This document shows positions 1 to 11,339 of a DNA stretch of 64,000 nt, one piece after another; the stretch's first letter is position 1; every line of letters begins with the position of its first letter. The notes under the pieces are model-generated. The model had not been told where the DNA came from. It made no database searches and saw only the letters and a program-made list of their open reading frames with translations. Made by a program: the position numbers and the translations under genes. Origin of the DNA: Pomphorhynchus laevis (lineage: Eukaryota; Acanthocephala; Palaeacanthocephala; Echinorhynchida; Pomphorhynchidae); the NCBI GenBank assembly GCA_012934845.2, contig WNNJ02000930.1, positions 124,001 to 188,000 of the forward strand. Reading direction: 5' to 3'.

Positions 1-110
1 CACGTTAATTTCTGAATTTTTCTTATGAGAAATTTTTCTTTGGAGAAAATAATAAATTGTTAAATTGAAAAAGGAAAATAAACACATAACCTTTGATATT
101 GATTGTTTAG

Positions 111-261
111 TTATCCTTATTATCAATTCCTATACAATAAAAACTCAACACTTTCAGCTTCGTTGAATAACCGCTACAGCAAAGCATCAAGTGTGTTCGT
201 CATCTTGGATATTTTACTGCTATCCAAGTGCGATTTTATCGTTTGTACATTTTCATCACAG
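111..261 (+). CDS. FUT8: FUT8 paralogue, exon 7 (partial gene entering from the left)
   Basis: Acceptor TTGTTTAG, donor GTAAGT, 151 nt: same size and boundaries as exon 7 of the complete gene but on the plus strand. It encodes [19 protein letters not shown] and CTFSSQ, keeping the canonical Gln that the complete gene has lost. Exons 1-6 of this copy would lie left of the window. No disabling change is visible, so this may be the 3' end of a working second FUT8 gene. Confidence 0.85.
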
Positions 262-1855
262 GTAAGTTTTAATGATTATTCATTTTGAACACCGTCTAAT
301 CAGTTAAAAGTTTTTAGTTATTTTTAGCTGCTTATTTTTACTGAAAATCAATTCAAAATAAATCATCTTGATTCATTTTTTAATAAATACATTTGATTTC
401 TGATGATAACGAAGCTGCCAACATCATTATTTAAATATAAAAATTAAAAAATAATTTATATTATTTTTATATTATATTTTGATATTATTACTTTTAATCA
501 AATGTATTTATTTTTTAATAAATACATTTGATTTCTGATGATAACGAAGCTGCCAACATCATTATTTAAATATAAAAATCTAAAAATAATTTATATTATT
601 TTTATATTTTATTTTTTATTTTTATATTATATTTTGATATTATTACTTTTATCAAAATAAAAAATTAATTTTGTGTTTGATGATAATTTAATGATTATCA
701 AAAATAAATCATTTATTTTAATGATTTTTTAAAACAAAAATTCAAATAAAAAACGGACAAGATATGTTATACAAATCGGACAAATATAACAAGATATGTT
801 ATATTTGTTCATTTTGTACAAAATGAACAAATCTTACGTTTTTCTGATGATGCAGTAGCTAGTGAAATATAAGAATAAATTAGTGTTTTGATTGATACTA
901 CTTCAAATGATAATTCATTTCGAACACCGTCTAATCCGTCAAAAGTTCTTAGCTACATATTTTTACTGAAAATCAATTCAAAATAAATGATCAAAACAAA
1001 GTATACTTTTTTATTTTGATGATATAGCAGCTGCTAGCATCATTATTTAGATATAAAAATATAAAAATAATTTATAAATATTTGAACATATTTATATTAT
1101 TTTTTATAAATATTATATTTCTATATTATTATTGTTACAAAACATAATAAAATTTATTTTTGTTGTCCTACCCCAAAATTCCAAGAAAAATAAACGGATC
1201 AAGATCAGTTAGTTTTATAATTAAACACGTAAAACTTGAACAAATTGGTCGTTTTTCTGATAATACGGCTACTAGTGAAATAAGAAATAAATTAGCCTAT
1301 TGATTGATCATATTTCAAAATTCCAAAGTCATGTTTCAAATTAAACTGTATCTCATTGATAATTTTTGCTTGGTAAGATAATGCTAAAATCGTTGAATTA
1401 GGAAGGACGTCGTTACAGTTCACATCAATGTATTAATCTTTGCTGCAATCTATATTGATTAACCCACAAAAGTTGTGAACTTTTACATTTGCTCCACGTT
1501 TCGAGTTGGGCTTCGTATTTGCAGGACACGCTTACTAGCATAAATTTCGATAGGTCGTATCGACGTCTTATTGTTAAATAGTTTATAGCAACAGTTAAAA
1601 ATAAAGCTTTTAAAGTGACCATGTACTACAAGTTTATTACTTTAAGAACTAGCACTGAAAAGTTAAATTAATTACTTTGCTGAATAGTTTATCCACATTG
1701 CAAAATTAATCGTGAAATAAAAGCATTTCTACAAGAAAATGTTTTCCTCCAAATTATATTGACTTATCTAATGACATATTCTTTATTATGAATTTTTATG
1801 GATTTTGCTAACTGTTGCAAATAAATATCGAATTTTCAATTATTAATTTTTTAAG
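262..1855 (+). repeat. Intron 7 of left FUT8 paralogue with internal duplications
   Basis: 1594-bp intron, against 654 bp in the complete gene. It contains an approximate direct repeat (about 385-460 and 507-585, both with CTGCCAACATCATTATTTA), a diverged third copy near 1020-1090, and a repeated TTCATTTTGAACACCGTC / TCATTTCGAACACCGTC stretch (280-297 and 915-932). About 1230-1855 reappears at about 57540-58180. The short minus-strand ORF at 1425-1622 has no recognisable domain. Confidence 0.7.
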
Positions 1856-2140
1856 GTGTGTCGCTTGGCCTACGAACTCATGCAAACAAGATATCCAGAC
1901 GGATCATGGCGTTTTCGATCGCTAGACGATATTTATTATTTTGGCAGTCAACTTGCTCATAACTACATTGCCATTGAAGATCACATACAATCCGGCGATA
2001 TTTCATTTGTTAAGGGTGACATAATCGGTATCGCCGGCAACCATTGGAATGGATATTGCAAGGGAACGAACAAGCGTACGAATGAGATGGGATTGTTTCC
2101 ATGCTATAAAACCGTAGATCAGTTTTTGACAGCACCGTAA
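1856..2140 (+). CDS. FUT8: FUT8 paralogue, exon 8 (SH3 domain, stop)
   Basis: 285 nt, acceptor TTTTTTAAG then GTG TGT CGC; in phase with the exon at 111-261. It encodes [45 protein letters not shown] and a TAA stop. This copy is closer to the family consensus (AGNHW, YYFG) than exon 8 of the complete gene. AATAAA follows at 2241-2246. Confidence 0.88.
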   Translation: MCRLAYELMQTRYPDGSWRFRSLDDIYYFGSQLAHNYIAIEDHIQSGDISFVKGDIIGIAGNHWNGYCKGTNKRTNEMGLFPCYKTVDQFLTAP

Positions 2141-2875
2141 TCGCTTGTCTTTATTTTATAAAGCAAACGTGAAATTTAATAACGATGTATTTGTCGTATC
2201 ATCAAAATGCAACTACTTGTATATTAACTTTCTGGTGAACAATAAACAATGAATCTGTTAATTTAGTTATAAAACCTGTTTATTGCAAGTAAATGACAAA
2301 TAGTATTTGATTAAATGTGCATTTGTGAATTGAAAGTAAGAGTTATGTTTTCATAAATTTGTTCTTGCAGATATTTGCTTTGATTGCTAGATTTATATGC
2401 GTATTAAGGTATACACCGTTCCTCTATGCGATGCAAAATAAATATTTTGTATTTATTTCGCCAATTTAAAATTTAATGGATTATCAAACGAAAAAATCCA
2501 TATCAACGGATTTCACCACAAAGGTCGACGATTCAGTGTAAGTTGTTTCACAACTATATTTCTCAGTTCTAGCCCAGCTTAATTCATTGAGAACATCATT
2601 AATAGGCATTGTCGACAGTTATTTCGAATATGATAAAAGATTTTGCTACGTCGCAACATGTTTCTGTACATCGATTGACAAAAACAATCCAAATAATGTT
2701 TTTTTTTAATATTTGTTATATATTTTTATAATTGAAAATTGAATAGTTAAATAAATTATTTTAATCTTAAACAATCATAGATTGTTTCTTATGGGATCAT
2801 TTAGATCGATTGAAATCAGGATTTGTGATCCTGTGATGAATTGTTATTTATCTATTTGATAGTTGCTAGGTCACA
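2141..2875. other. FUT8 3' UTR and AT-rich spacer
   Basis: To about 2694 this is the 3' flank shared with the complete FUT8 copy. From about 2777 the sequence matches 62604 onward. No further gene is seen. Confidence 0.5.
2241..2246 (+). other. poly(A) signal of left FUT8 paralogue
   Basis: AATAAA 101 nt after the stop codon, at the same position as in the complete gene. Confidence 0.6.
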
Positions 2876-3144
2876 CAAGGTAACTTTCGCATTGAAAACC
2901 AGTTAGAGAATCATTTCTTCATGGCGTTCAATTTCATACACCCTGACTATTAACTGCATCATCGCCATGACCGTTTTCTTTCTTTTGATTTCTACTACAT
3001 TAATAGCTCCGTCCTGATCAACAAGATGAAAGCGGGCGAAAAAAAACGGTTGTGGCAATGGTGCCGTTAGTAGTCAGGGTCCATGTAATTGGACGTAATG
3101 AAGAAAGGATTATGTACGTGATTTTCAATGAGTAAATAACCTTG
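2876..3144. repeat. Fold-back (long hairpin) element, left copy
   Basis: Imperfect inverted repeat with arms of about 105 bp (about 2876-2981 and 3040-3144) around a loop of about 58 bp. Matched pairs include CATTGAAAA against TTTTCAATG, TTTCTTCAT against ATGAAGAAA, and CCCTGACTA against TAGTCAGGG. A second copy lies at about 62700-62968. It could be a MITE or fold-back element, or a folded non-coding RNA. Confidence 0.65.
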
Positions 3145-3429
3145 TATCACCTTATTCGGCATGCATTTGCTTGCACCCTTAATATTGTGTACTCTATGCT
3201 GTAATAACCATGCATCCTTAATGTTGAATTAAGACTGCAAAAAAGCAATTTAGATCAGCTAATTGAGTTTACGTATTTTATACTACATATAAATTAAAAA
3301 TAAAGATAAATAATTATAAATAAGAAATAATAAATAATTATATAAGATTTGATAAATAGAAACTTAAAAAAGGTAAAATTTATAGTTAAAATGTCAAATA
3401 AGAATAAATTTTTGAGTTATCTTTATTTT

Positions 3430-4656
3430 TAATCGCCGCAGGACAAAATACATTCTAATGAGGCATTTAATCTTATGAAATTCAATTATCTAGTGACACG
3501 CTTTTGATTCGTACACTTTTGTCTTTGTTTTGAAACTAAAGTCTCGTCGTCTCCATAATTTCGAGAGGCCAATATATCCTCGATTAGCTTTGATTAGTTT
3601 TGATAGTAAATCATTTTCGGTATTAATATTGTTCGATTTTGCCCAGCCTAGATAATAGATGAGTGTACACATTCAATCGGTTGAAGTTCTACGGTAAAAA
3701 CTTCTTTAATGATTCACACACATTACTTAACGTTTGCTCGGATTCTGATAAAGTCTGTACCTTGACATAACTTCGGATGCTTATGAATCATGCACCTGAG
3801 GTCTACGATGTTTCCAGCAATTAGTGATGTCGTTTGCGTAGACTATATGGCAAATACGTTTTTTCTGTGTGCCGATTTCTATGCCATCATGTGAATCTAC
3901 TACGGTGCTATTAAGAATTATATCAACAAAGATGTTAATCAAAGTTGGAGCTATCACGCTGCCCTGTCTCACGCTGGTCATAATTTGAATCTTCTCACCG
4001 AGTTGTCCCCTTACTCAAATAACACCGTTCGTTTGTTCGTAGAAAGTCTTCACGCTTTTAGATCTCCGCCTGGAACTCACACTCATTCAAAAGAGTACAC
4101 ATACTCTCTATGCAGACACTGTTAAACGCATTCTATAGTTCCAAAAAGCTATCACAGTTAGTTGTCTAAACTCATGTCTATTCACGAGTTTGCATCATAA
4201 GGAATATATTTCGTCCTGACAGCTTCGATCCTTTCTGATATCAGCTGGATTCTCCATCACTTGCTAGTCTCCCACCGCTTAAATATGTATTAGTATGATT
4301 CATTCGAGAACCTTGTAAACGACAGGTAATAGCGAAATAAGACAATCGTTCTCACATGATCTTGCATCACCATTTTTGTAAAACGGCATAATAATCTCCG
4401 TTTTGAAATCCTCTGGAATTCTAGAGGTGTTCTATTTAGATCCAAAAAGAGTTATGAGATAATAATATAATACCAGAAGATTGCGAGATTTCAGCAGTGA
4501 TATAGTCAAAATCAGGAGTCCTGTCTCTTTTCATGCGCTTAATATATTGTTGTATCTCTGCAGTGTTGGAAGATGATGTCGACTTTGCATCTGTGTTGTT
4601 TGTAATTATCCCAGTTTTATCATCTAAGCCTAATAATGAACAATTGTGCTGCATTT
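3430..4656 (-). mobile_element. Non-LTR reverse transcriptase fragment, family X (left copy)
   Basis: Minus-strand RT debris in shifting frames, reading 5' to 3' from 4656 down: a helix IQQYIKRMKRDRTPDFDYI (family pattern K-x-P-x-x-D), IPEDFKTEIIMPFYKNGDAR (RT entry motif), then VRQGSVIAPTLINIFVD (RT motif 4) and VYANDI (decayed YADD), and finally SNNINTENDLLSKLIKANRGYIG (thumb region). Frames break around 3990-4440. The plus-strand J element cuts it at about 4657. A matching copy occupies 63120-64000. Confidence 0.75.
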
Positions 4657-5884
4657 TATCCCACCAGGTTTTCATGGGTACGTAAAAGATCGCTCGGGCC
4701 ATTCAGCAATAGGTGAAGAGCAAAAGTTCTGTCAAGATAACAGTCATCAGCTTGCTGTGGCTGTCTTTCTTGACTTTTCGGCTGCATTTGACCGCATTTC
4801 CATTCCTTTTGTTATCACTTCTCTCAGGTCCCTCAGGTTGCCTGCGAGAATTGTTAACAGGGTGGAAATATTGATGTACACCAAGCGATTCTTCTATGAA
4901 GACGACCCAGATGCACGTCAGTTCTACCCTATTACAGGTGTGCCTCAAGTCTCCCTACTTTCTCCAATCTTGTAAATTGCTGCCTCCATTAGACTCTATA
5001 AAAATTCAAACGCGATCAACATCTTGTGGTATACGCTGATGATACCACAGCCCTGTTCTCTGGATGCAGGTGCAAAGATGTAGTCTCTGACATCAGCCGT
5101 TTCTTTACAAGATTAAAAGATCAGCTGCCCTTTTCCAACCTTGTTTAAAACTCCTCCAAATCGCAGGTGGTTGCCTTTCATGGCGACCAGCGACAAAGAA
5201 AAAACTCAAAAGATTAGCACTCTCATCTCTAACTTCCATCCTGACTAATCAACTACTCCCTACTTCACAAGTCGAGTAAAATACTAGGATTCACCATTAC
5301 GGTGAACTGGCCAGTGAAAACTGACCTGGATAGACTTAAACGTATCCTGAAGAGAGCTAGGTGAGCCCTGAAACGGGCCTAACATCTGTCATTGAAAGAG
5401 AAAACCCAAGTGCGCCTCTGGGGTACTTGGGCTATCTCAGATTAGTATTCTTTTCATGAGGCTGTGCCTCCTAGAACAAAGACTAAGGTTTTATAAGCTT
5501 CTTATCTCGAGATTTCCGAGCATCGTCCGCCTCGATTGGATTCTTCGGGGAGGGGTGACAGACCCCGGGTCGTTCAGTCGGAGAGCGGCGTGTTGGATTG
5601 GCTGGCGGGCTCAGATCCCGTTGGACCTGAGGCCATAACTGATCTGAAGACGAAAGAAGTATTTACGACTAGGAACATTAACATTACTGTTATAGCATGT
5701 TTCCTTTTTTAAATTAGCTATCTGTTGTCATTTATTAAGAAAATCTTTATTATTACTATCCCTATTTCAGTTTAACGACCATACGGATGACGCTGTTTTC
5801 AATTAAATAAAAATTTTAGCGAAAAATGTACGACGGACGATCAGAGTTTTTGGATGGAAAAGGCGGATTTTGGTAAGAGTTATT
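4657..5884 (+). mobile_element. LINE family J, 5'-truncated copy nested in family X
   Basis: Reads [14 protein letters not shown] (RT motif 3), FYPITGVPQ (motif 4) up to 4975, then after a frame break [14 protein letters not shown] (catalytic YADD, about 5020-5060) and a 3' region to about 5650. The DFSAAFD-x-GVPQ-x-YADD order is that of CR1/jockey-type LINEs. Stops and frameshifts throughout. Two other copies exist (20540-22640 minus and 55300-55620 minus). Sequence of family X resumes at 5885. Confidence 0.8.
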
Positions 5885-5960
5885 TATAGTTTTGCATCTG
5901 TGTTGTTTGCAATTATCCCAGTCTCATCAACTAAGCCTTATAATGAACAGTTGTGCTGCA
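5885..5960. repeat. Repeat of family X flank on the far side of the J insertion
   Basis: About 73 bp from TTTGCATCTGTGTTGTTTG to GTTGTGCTGCATT repeat the segment at about 4582-4655 with few changes, on either side of the J copy. Confidence 0.7.
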
Positions 5961-6107
5961 TTCGTAGAGCTCGTATAGACTGAAATAGCCGTATGGTGCC
6001 ATCAAATGTGAATTCGTCTTCAGCTTAGGATGCAGTGCTGTTTCAATATGTGTCATGGTCAAGTTTGAGTTTATGTGTTTGTAACTTATTGTAGTGCCAA
6101 GCATAAT

Positions 6108-6295
6108 GAGTTTGATGTAAATCAAGATCATTCTTGAATAGGGTGTATAGCTAAACTGATGAGCTCCAATAAACATATTGAGTTTGATGTAAATCAAGAT
6201 CATTCTTGAACAGCGTGTATAGCTAAACTGATGAGCTCCAATAAACATATTGAGTTTGATGTAAATCAAGATTTTTTCTAAACAGTGTGTCTGTA
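6108..6295. repeat. 72-bp tandem repeat, about 2.5 copies
   Basis: GAGTTTGATGTAAATCAAGA starts at 6108, 6180 and 6252. The 72-bp period is a multiple of three, so the minus strand keeps a 24-residue repeating frame (an ORF at 5931-6320), but no known domain is seen and coding is doubtful. Confidence 0.85.
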
Positions 6296-6329
6296 ACTCT
6301 TCACTTGCGTTTCGTAGCATTTATAAAAG

Positions 6330-7079
6330 CTAACTGAATAACTGTTTAAGATAACTTTTTTACTTTAATAAATTCATTTAATATAAATACAATAACCTAA
6401 TAAAGAAGCATATATTAAAGTATTTAATTAGTTGACATTTCATTTTTTGTCATCTTTGATAGGGATAAATAAACCGACTTTGTAATTAGTTTAAAAGTTA
6501 AGTTATCTCACATTACAAACGTGTTCTAATATATCTAAGTTAAAAGTTAAATATATTTTAGTTAAAAGCTATTTTAGTTATTGTTAACAGCTAAAAATAA
6601 TAATATTTGAAAATTAAAAAAGAAGATGAATGAGAAAAATAAAACTTGATACTGCCATAGAGGAAAGCTCTGGCGTAAGTGAAAAATGGAAATAAATGGG
6701 TGGGCGAGTTGTTGCAGAGTCAGAAGCAAATTGAACACGGATATATGTATTTATACAAAAGCGGTCGAATAAAAGCATATGGAGTGAGAGGGGAAAGTGA
6801 AATATATGAAGAGTGAATGGTTGCAGAGATAGAGGGAACAAATTGGGCACAGGATACAACTCTATGCCTAATAGAAAGAGGGCACACGCAGCTAGAAAAT
6901 AAATAATTAGGTTTCATAACTGTGGAGACAGAGGGAGAAGAATAAGTATTCAAAAGGAGATTAAAGAAGACAAAAGTGGGCAAAAGAGAGTAAAATGGAT
7001 CTTAAACTGATATGATATTTGCGGAAAGAATGATTTCCAAATATTAAGTTTTGCTTATGAATCAAATTGGCTAGCTGAG
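6330..7079. repeat. AT-rich spacer with purine-rich dispersed repeat
   Basis: No gene seen. About 6432-6530 (GTTGACATTTCATT onward) recurs at 12217-12320, and about 6885-6990 (purine-rich, AATAATTAGGTTTCATAACT) recurs at 12090-12195, with block order reversed. The ORFs at 6614-6983 read across G+A-rich sequence and have no domain. Confidence 0.55.
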
Positions 7080-7450
7080 TATAAGTATTTAATCTTAGGT
7101 TTTATTGGATTTTTTTGTAATTTTGGATTCCAATATAATATAGGTATAGTTTTATTATCTAATTCAATTTTTATACCCTTTTTATCCATTATAGAACAAT
7201 TACTTGTAATAGTTGTTTCTAAACTTTAATCACTACATTCATATGTTGTGTTTATATTTAAATCATTAGAATTAACCTCTTTCATTAGTATATCATAATA
7301 AAGCTTTTTCCATACGAAGACAAAGGTATTACTAGCTTTATCAATAGTTGTTATTATATAGTTATACTTTAATTTAGTAAGTTCTTTATACATATCTTTA
7401 TTAATTTTATCTTTCCTTTAATAATTGTTTATTATTTTCATTTTCTCTCT
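7080..7450 (-). mobile_element. Penelope-like element RT fingers, part of permuted PLE copy A
   Basis: Minus strand reads INKDMYKELTKLKYN, then TTIDKASNTFVFVWKK (the DKxxxxV motif of PLE RTs) and KTIPILYWNPKLQKNP (PLE motif PxxYxxPKxHK). Frames shift between blocks. The same blocks in the same order occur in plus-strand copy B (43500-44460). The rest of the RT is missing on the left, where the dispersed repeat begins. Confidence 0.72.
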
Positions 7451-8216
7451 AATTTTATCTAATATATAAGTTATTACTAGCTTTATCATATAATTTTTAT
7501 ATTAGTCATCATGTATCACATATACATACGATTGATATTTGTCACTTAAAAAAACAAATCAATTAAAATATTTTCATTTTTTTTGAAAAACAGTGTAAAC
7601 TTTTAAATTTTAAATTTAAAAACATTACGTTAACTTGTTGATATTGTAATATATAACAGTTGCTTATAAAGCAGTTGAAATATTTATATTATAATATTTC
7701 ATTAAATATTATTTAATTATCTATTATATAGATAATTAGCATTTTTTATTTTCTTTTTCTTCTCTGTGAACAATTTTGTCAATGAAAATTAAATTTTTTA
7801 AAAATTGCTACTTTAATAAAATAAAATCATTTCACAAAAATTGATTTCTTAATTCTTGCTTAATATAAATCTAAATTTTTTAATCTTAAGATTAAAATTT
7901 TTGTTTTAAATTTATAGCACAGAATACCTATACAGTAATAGTTAAATGTATAAATATAAAGTCACATATAATTATGTCATATATAATTAAATGATCTGAT
8001 TTGTGAGAAAATTAATTTATAAATTAACTAATCAGCTTGCATAATGCATAGAAAAGTGTTTAAAATTGACGCTAATTAATCCTTTCCCAGTCAAGGAAAA
8101 GTTAATGAATAATTTTATTGTATAAAATCTCATATAATTATTTATTATTTATCTTAACTTATATAGACTCAGTTATCTGATCTGATTCATCAAAGAAAAT
8201 ACGTCATTAGCATGTA
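7451..8216. other. AT-rich stretch
   Basis: Poly-A/T-rich sequence between two parts of PLE copy A. No coding signal or repeat motif that I can support. Confidence 0.4.
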
Positions 8217-8325
8217 TTTGGCCTCGCTGTCATGTTGGGTCGAGGAGTATTGACCAAAACCGGATTACATGGCAGTTTCTCCTAATGTCATCTAATCCTT
8301 ATTCTGAAACATCGTCTTTTATTTA
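8217..8325. repeat. Recurrent PLE-associated motif
   Basis: A diverged copy of a motif also found around 10205-10295, 11165-11290 and 47370-47460. Its core is a short hairpin such as AACCTG...CAGGTT preceded by GTCGAAA. Here it lies in the opposite orientation to the other three and keeps TTGACCAAAACCGG-x-CATGGCAGTTTCTCC. Confidence 0.5.
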
Positions 8326-8389
8326 TAATCTCTAATTTTATCTAATATTTAAGTTTTTCAAATGTTTATCTTTGATGTATTTAAGCTTT

Positions 8390-9600
8390 TACTATTAATC
8401 GGGTTGTAAAAACATCATTTTAGTCATTATATAATGAATTGTAAATTTTATTTTTATTATTATTTAACTTATATTTATACCCCTTTGATAGCATTTTCCT
8501 TAATTCATTGTTTTCAATTAATTCTAGATTATGAGTGCATATATGTTCATTTATTTTATCAAAATTAAGACTTGCAATTGCATTCTGTTTCTATAATGTT
8601 TATTATATCACCGTTACATATAGTTTTCAATTCTTTAGTATAATTACAAATCCGTCCTAATGCCGGTAACAACTTATACCTTATTTTAGGAATACATTTA
8701 CTTTGATGTGATCCTATTATTTCTTTACTTTTAGAATTATATAAAAGTTCACTTGTATTTTTATTAATGAATTTTATGGTCAGTGTATATTTTTTATTGT
8801 TATTATTAACATTTATTGTCCGATTATTGTATTTTATATCACAATAACTGTCTATTATACAACTCAACCTATCATAATCGTCAATTAATCTTTGATTTAT
8901 TGAACAAATGCTATCTTTAGAAAAACTTCTTATATTTACACAAATATCTTTTAGCTTATTATCTCTTAAAAGTTGTTTTAATATTTCTTATTGTTCATAT
9001 ATAAACTTATCTTTTTTAATATTTTTAAGTCTATTTTTCTTATTCCTTTAATCGCCATGATTTCTTGGCTTGACTTTAACCGGATTATTATAATATAGTT
9101 GTTTATTATTTACTATACTACTTCTGCCAATTCCTTGTACCACGTCATTCAATCCTAATGGGTACATGGAATTAAGCGTTTTAATCCAAAAATCTTCTTT
9201 TTCTATTAGTTTTTGATTTAATATTGATATGCTTTTTTCGATAATATGTTCTAAAATAAATAATTTACAGTTTTTAATATCATGTCCTATTAATCTCATA
9301 TGTTTATGAAATATAGTTTGACTATTATGCTGTATATTATATATGTGTTGCCTAAACCTAGTTTTTAACATTTGATATGTTTTTCCTATATACTGCAATC
9401 CACATGAACATTGTATTAGATACACTACACCTGCGCTATTGCAGTAACAATTATTATTAATATTTAATGAAAAATATTTGTTGGTCGTATTATTGACCAT
9501 ACAATTATTATTTATAACATCACAAACTATAAAAAATTTTTGTTACATTTAAAATATCTAAAATTAAAATCATTAGAACTTACGTATTTTTCCAATCTGG
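8390..9600 (-). mobile_element. Permuted Penelope-like element copy A: GIY-YIG endonuclease then RT amino end
   Basis: From 9600 down: a possible start Met at about 9590 (MYSTRLEKY), a frame break, then from 9428 a GIY-YIG nuclease with VVYLIQ, CSCGLQYIGKT, LKTRFRQH and a Glu-rich end (EKEDFW; ORF 9500-9048). Next a connector in broken frames, then (8867-8565) a Cys-bearing stretch IPKIRYKLLPALGRICNY and ECNCK followed by EHICTHNLELIENNELR. The nuclease lies upstream of the RT-side blocks, the reverse of classical PLEs and the order of the Naiad/Chlamys clade. Broken by stops near 9000 and 8560. The repeat at 9615-10290 sits immediately 5'. Confidence 0.78.
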
Positions 9601-9614
9601 TTGAGTACATGTAA

Positions 9615-10290
9615 CTTTCTAAGTCATAATTTTTAACGTTGCTTTTTCGATGTCGCCACCTAGTTTAGTTGACTCAGACTAAACTTACAGCGCACCATCC
9701 AGCAGCATCTGACAGGGGGATGCCCTGCTTAAGGCGGTTGCAGGCTGGAACAAGATCTATAAAGATCTACCACCTTCACTCCACGCGCTACGCTATCTGG
9801 CTATTGGCCATTAGTTGGTTTCTTAAACGTGATCACGTGAAACAGTTTACATTTTAAAGTGTAAACACCTTGGGATGCAAACTCCTCCCTTTTTTAAAAT
9901 TAATAATTCATCAAACTTGTTTGAAAATAAGAAAAAAAATAATAACGTCGTAACCAATAATATATAGTTTCAGCATTTCTGGCAGAGGTCATATTACCGG
10001 GAAAACAAAGTCCACCGTCAATAATAACATGTCAGTAGAACAAATTAAATAAGCTAACTGAGTCTACGTATTTAATATAAATATAAAATAAGCAAAACAC
10101 AATAATTATGCTAAATCAAAATTTTATAATTAAATAATAAAAGATTTTTTTTAATTTATATCAAATTAAAATAAAAAATTGAAATTTAAAATAAAAGTAA
10201 ATTTTTATGAATTGACTAATAAATAACAGGCTTTATATTAGAATAAGGATTATAGGTTGTGAGAAGAACCTGCTATGCTATCAGGTTTAT
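9615..10290. repeat. PLE-flanking repeat R, copy 1
   Basis: Near-identical in three blocks to 10666-11245 (GTCGCCACCTAGTTTAGTTG; GGATGCAAACTCCTCCC; AATTATGCTAAATCAAAATT), with an extra 115 bp at about 9758-9872. It contains a perfect 7-bp inverted pair GTTTAGT/ACTAAAC. Its position directly 5' of the minus-strand PLE suggests the terminal repeat (pLTR) of that element. Confidence 0.75.
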
Positions 10291-10665
10291 TTTTGTCGTT
10301 GTTATTATTTAATCTATATTTATACCCTTTTGATAGCAGCTTTCTTAATTCACAATTTTCAATTAATTCTAGATTATGGGTACATATATGTTCATTTATT
10401 TTATTAAAATACAGACTTTTGCAATCACATTCGGTTTCGATGATGTTTCTAATATTGTAGTTACATATTAATTTTAATTCTTTATTATAATTACAAATTT
10501 TTCGTCCTAATGGAGGTAAGAGTTTATACCCTATTTTAGGAATATATTTACTTAAATCTGATCATATTATTTCTTTACTTTTAGAATTATTTAAAAGTCT
10601 ACCTATATTTATGTTATCTATACATTTATTAATGAAGTTTATGGTTAATGTATATTTTATTGTTA
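10291..10665 (-). mobile_element. PLE fragment between two R repeats
   Basis: Minus strand encodes IPKIGYKLLPPLGRKICNYN, ECDCKSLYF and EHICTHNLELIENCELRK, matching 8867-8400 of copy A. The GIY-YIG part is missing: the R repeat joins straight to the Cys-bearing segment at about 10660. Confidence 0.72.
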
Positions 10666-11245
10666 AATCATAATTTTTAACGTTGCTTTTTCGGTGTCGC
10701 CACCTAGTTTAGTTGACTCAGACTAAACTTACAACGGGCCATCCAGCAGCATCTGACAGGGGGCTGTCCTGCTTAAGGCGGTTGCAGGCTGGAACAAGAT
10801 CTTTGGATGCAAACTCCTCCCTTTTTTAAAATTAATAATTCATCAAACTTGTTTGAAAATAAGAAAAAAATTCATAACGTCGTAATCAATAATACATATT
10901 TTCAGCAGTTCTGATATAGGTCATATTACCGGAAAAACAAAGTCCACAGGTCAATAATAACTTGTCAGTAGCTCAAATCAAATAAGCTAACTGAGTCTAA
11001 GTATATAATATAAATATAAAATAAACAAAACACAATAATTATGCTAAATCAAAATTTTATAATTAAATAATAAAATAAATAATTGTTATAATATTTTTTT
11101 TTAAATTTATATCAAATTAAAATAAAAAATTGAAATTTAAAATAAAAGTAAATTTTTATGAATTGACTAATAAATAACAGACTTTATATCAGAATAAGGA
11201 TTATAGGTCATCAGGAGGAACTGCTATGCTATCAGGTTTCGACCC
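10666..11245. repeat. PLE-flanking repeat R, copy 2
   Basis: Second copy of the repeat at 9615-10290 in the same orientation, lacking its 115-bp segment. Confidence 0.75.
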
Positions 11246-11339
11246 CTAATTCCTCAACCCATTATATCAGCGGTGACAAATACGTGCTAAGGACGTATTT
11301 CCTCTGTTTAAATTTTATTATCTCGTATTTTATTCTAAT

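Larger units (their letters stand above)
1..2694 (+). repeat. Inverted repeat, left arm (FUT8 3' end)
   Basis: Reverse complement of 14170-12541 apart from intron-length differences. Matching landmarks include exon 7, exon 8, the 3' UTR and the outermost segment at about 2632-2694 (ATGTTTCTGTA and TCGATTGACAAAAACAAT). It places two FUT8 copies tail to tail. Confidence 0.8.

Noticed and set aside
1425-1622. 65-codon minus-strand ORF in the left FUT8 intron 7
   Set aside because: It lies wholly within intron sequence, has no domain, and the homologous 57.7-57.9 kb stretch does not suggest coding conservation.
3781-3981. Family X RT fragment considered as an intact gene because it is nearly identical at 63465-63665
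   Set aside because: The similarity is explained by block duplication; both copies are flanked by stops and frameshifts and YADD is YAND.
6614-6983. Two overlapping minus-strand ORFs of 81 and 87 codons
   Set aside because: They read through purine-rich dispersed repeat; residues are Ser/Phe/Leu-rich with no domain.
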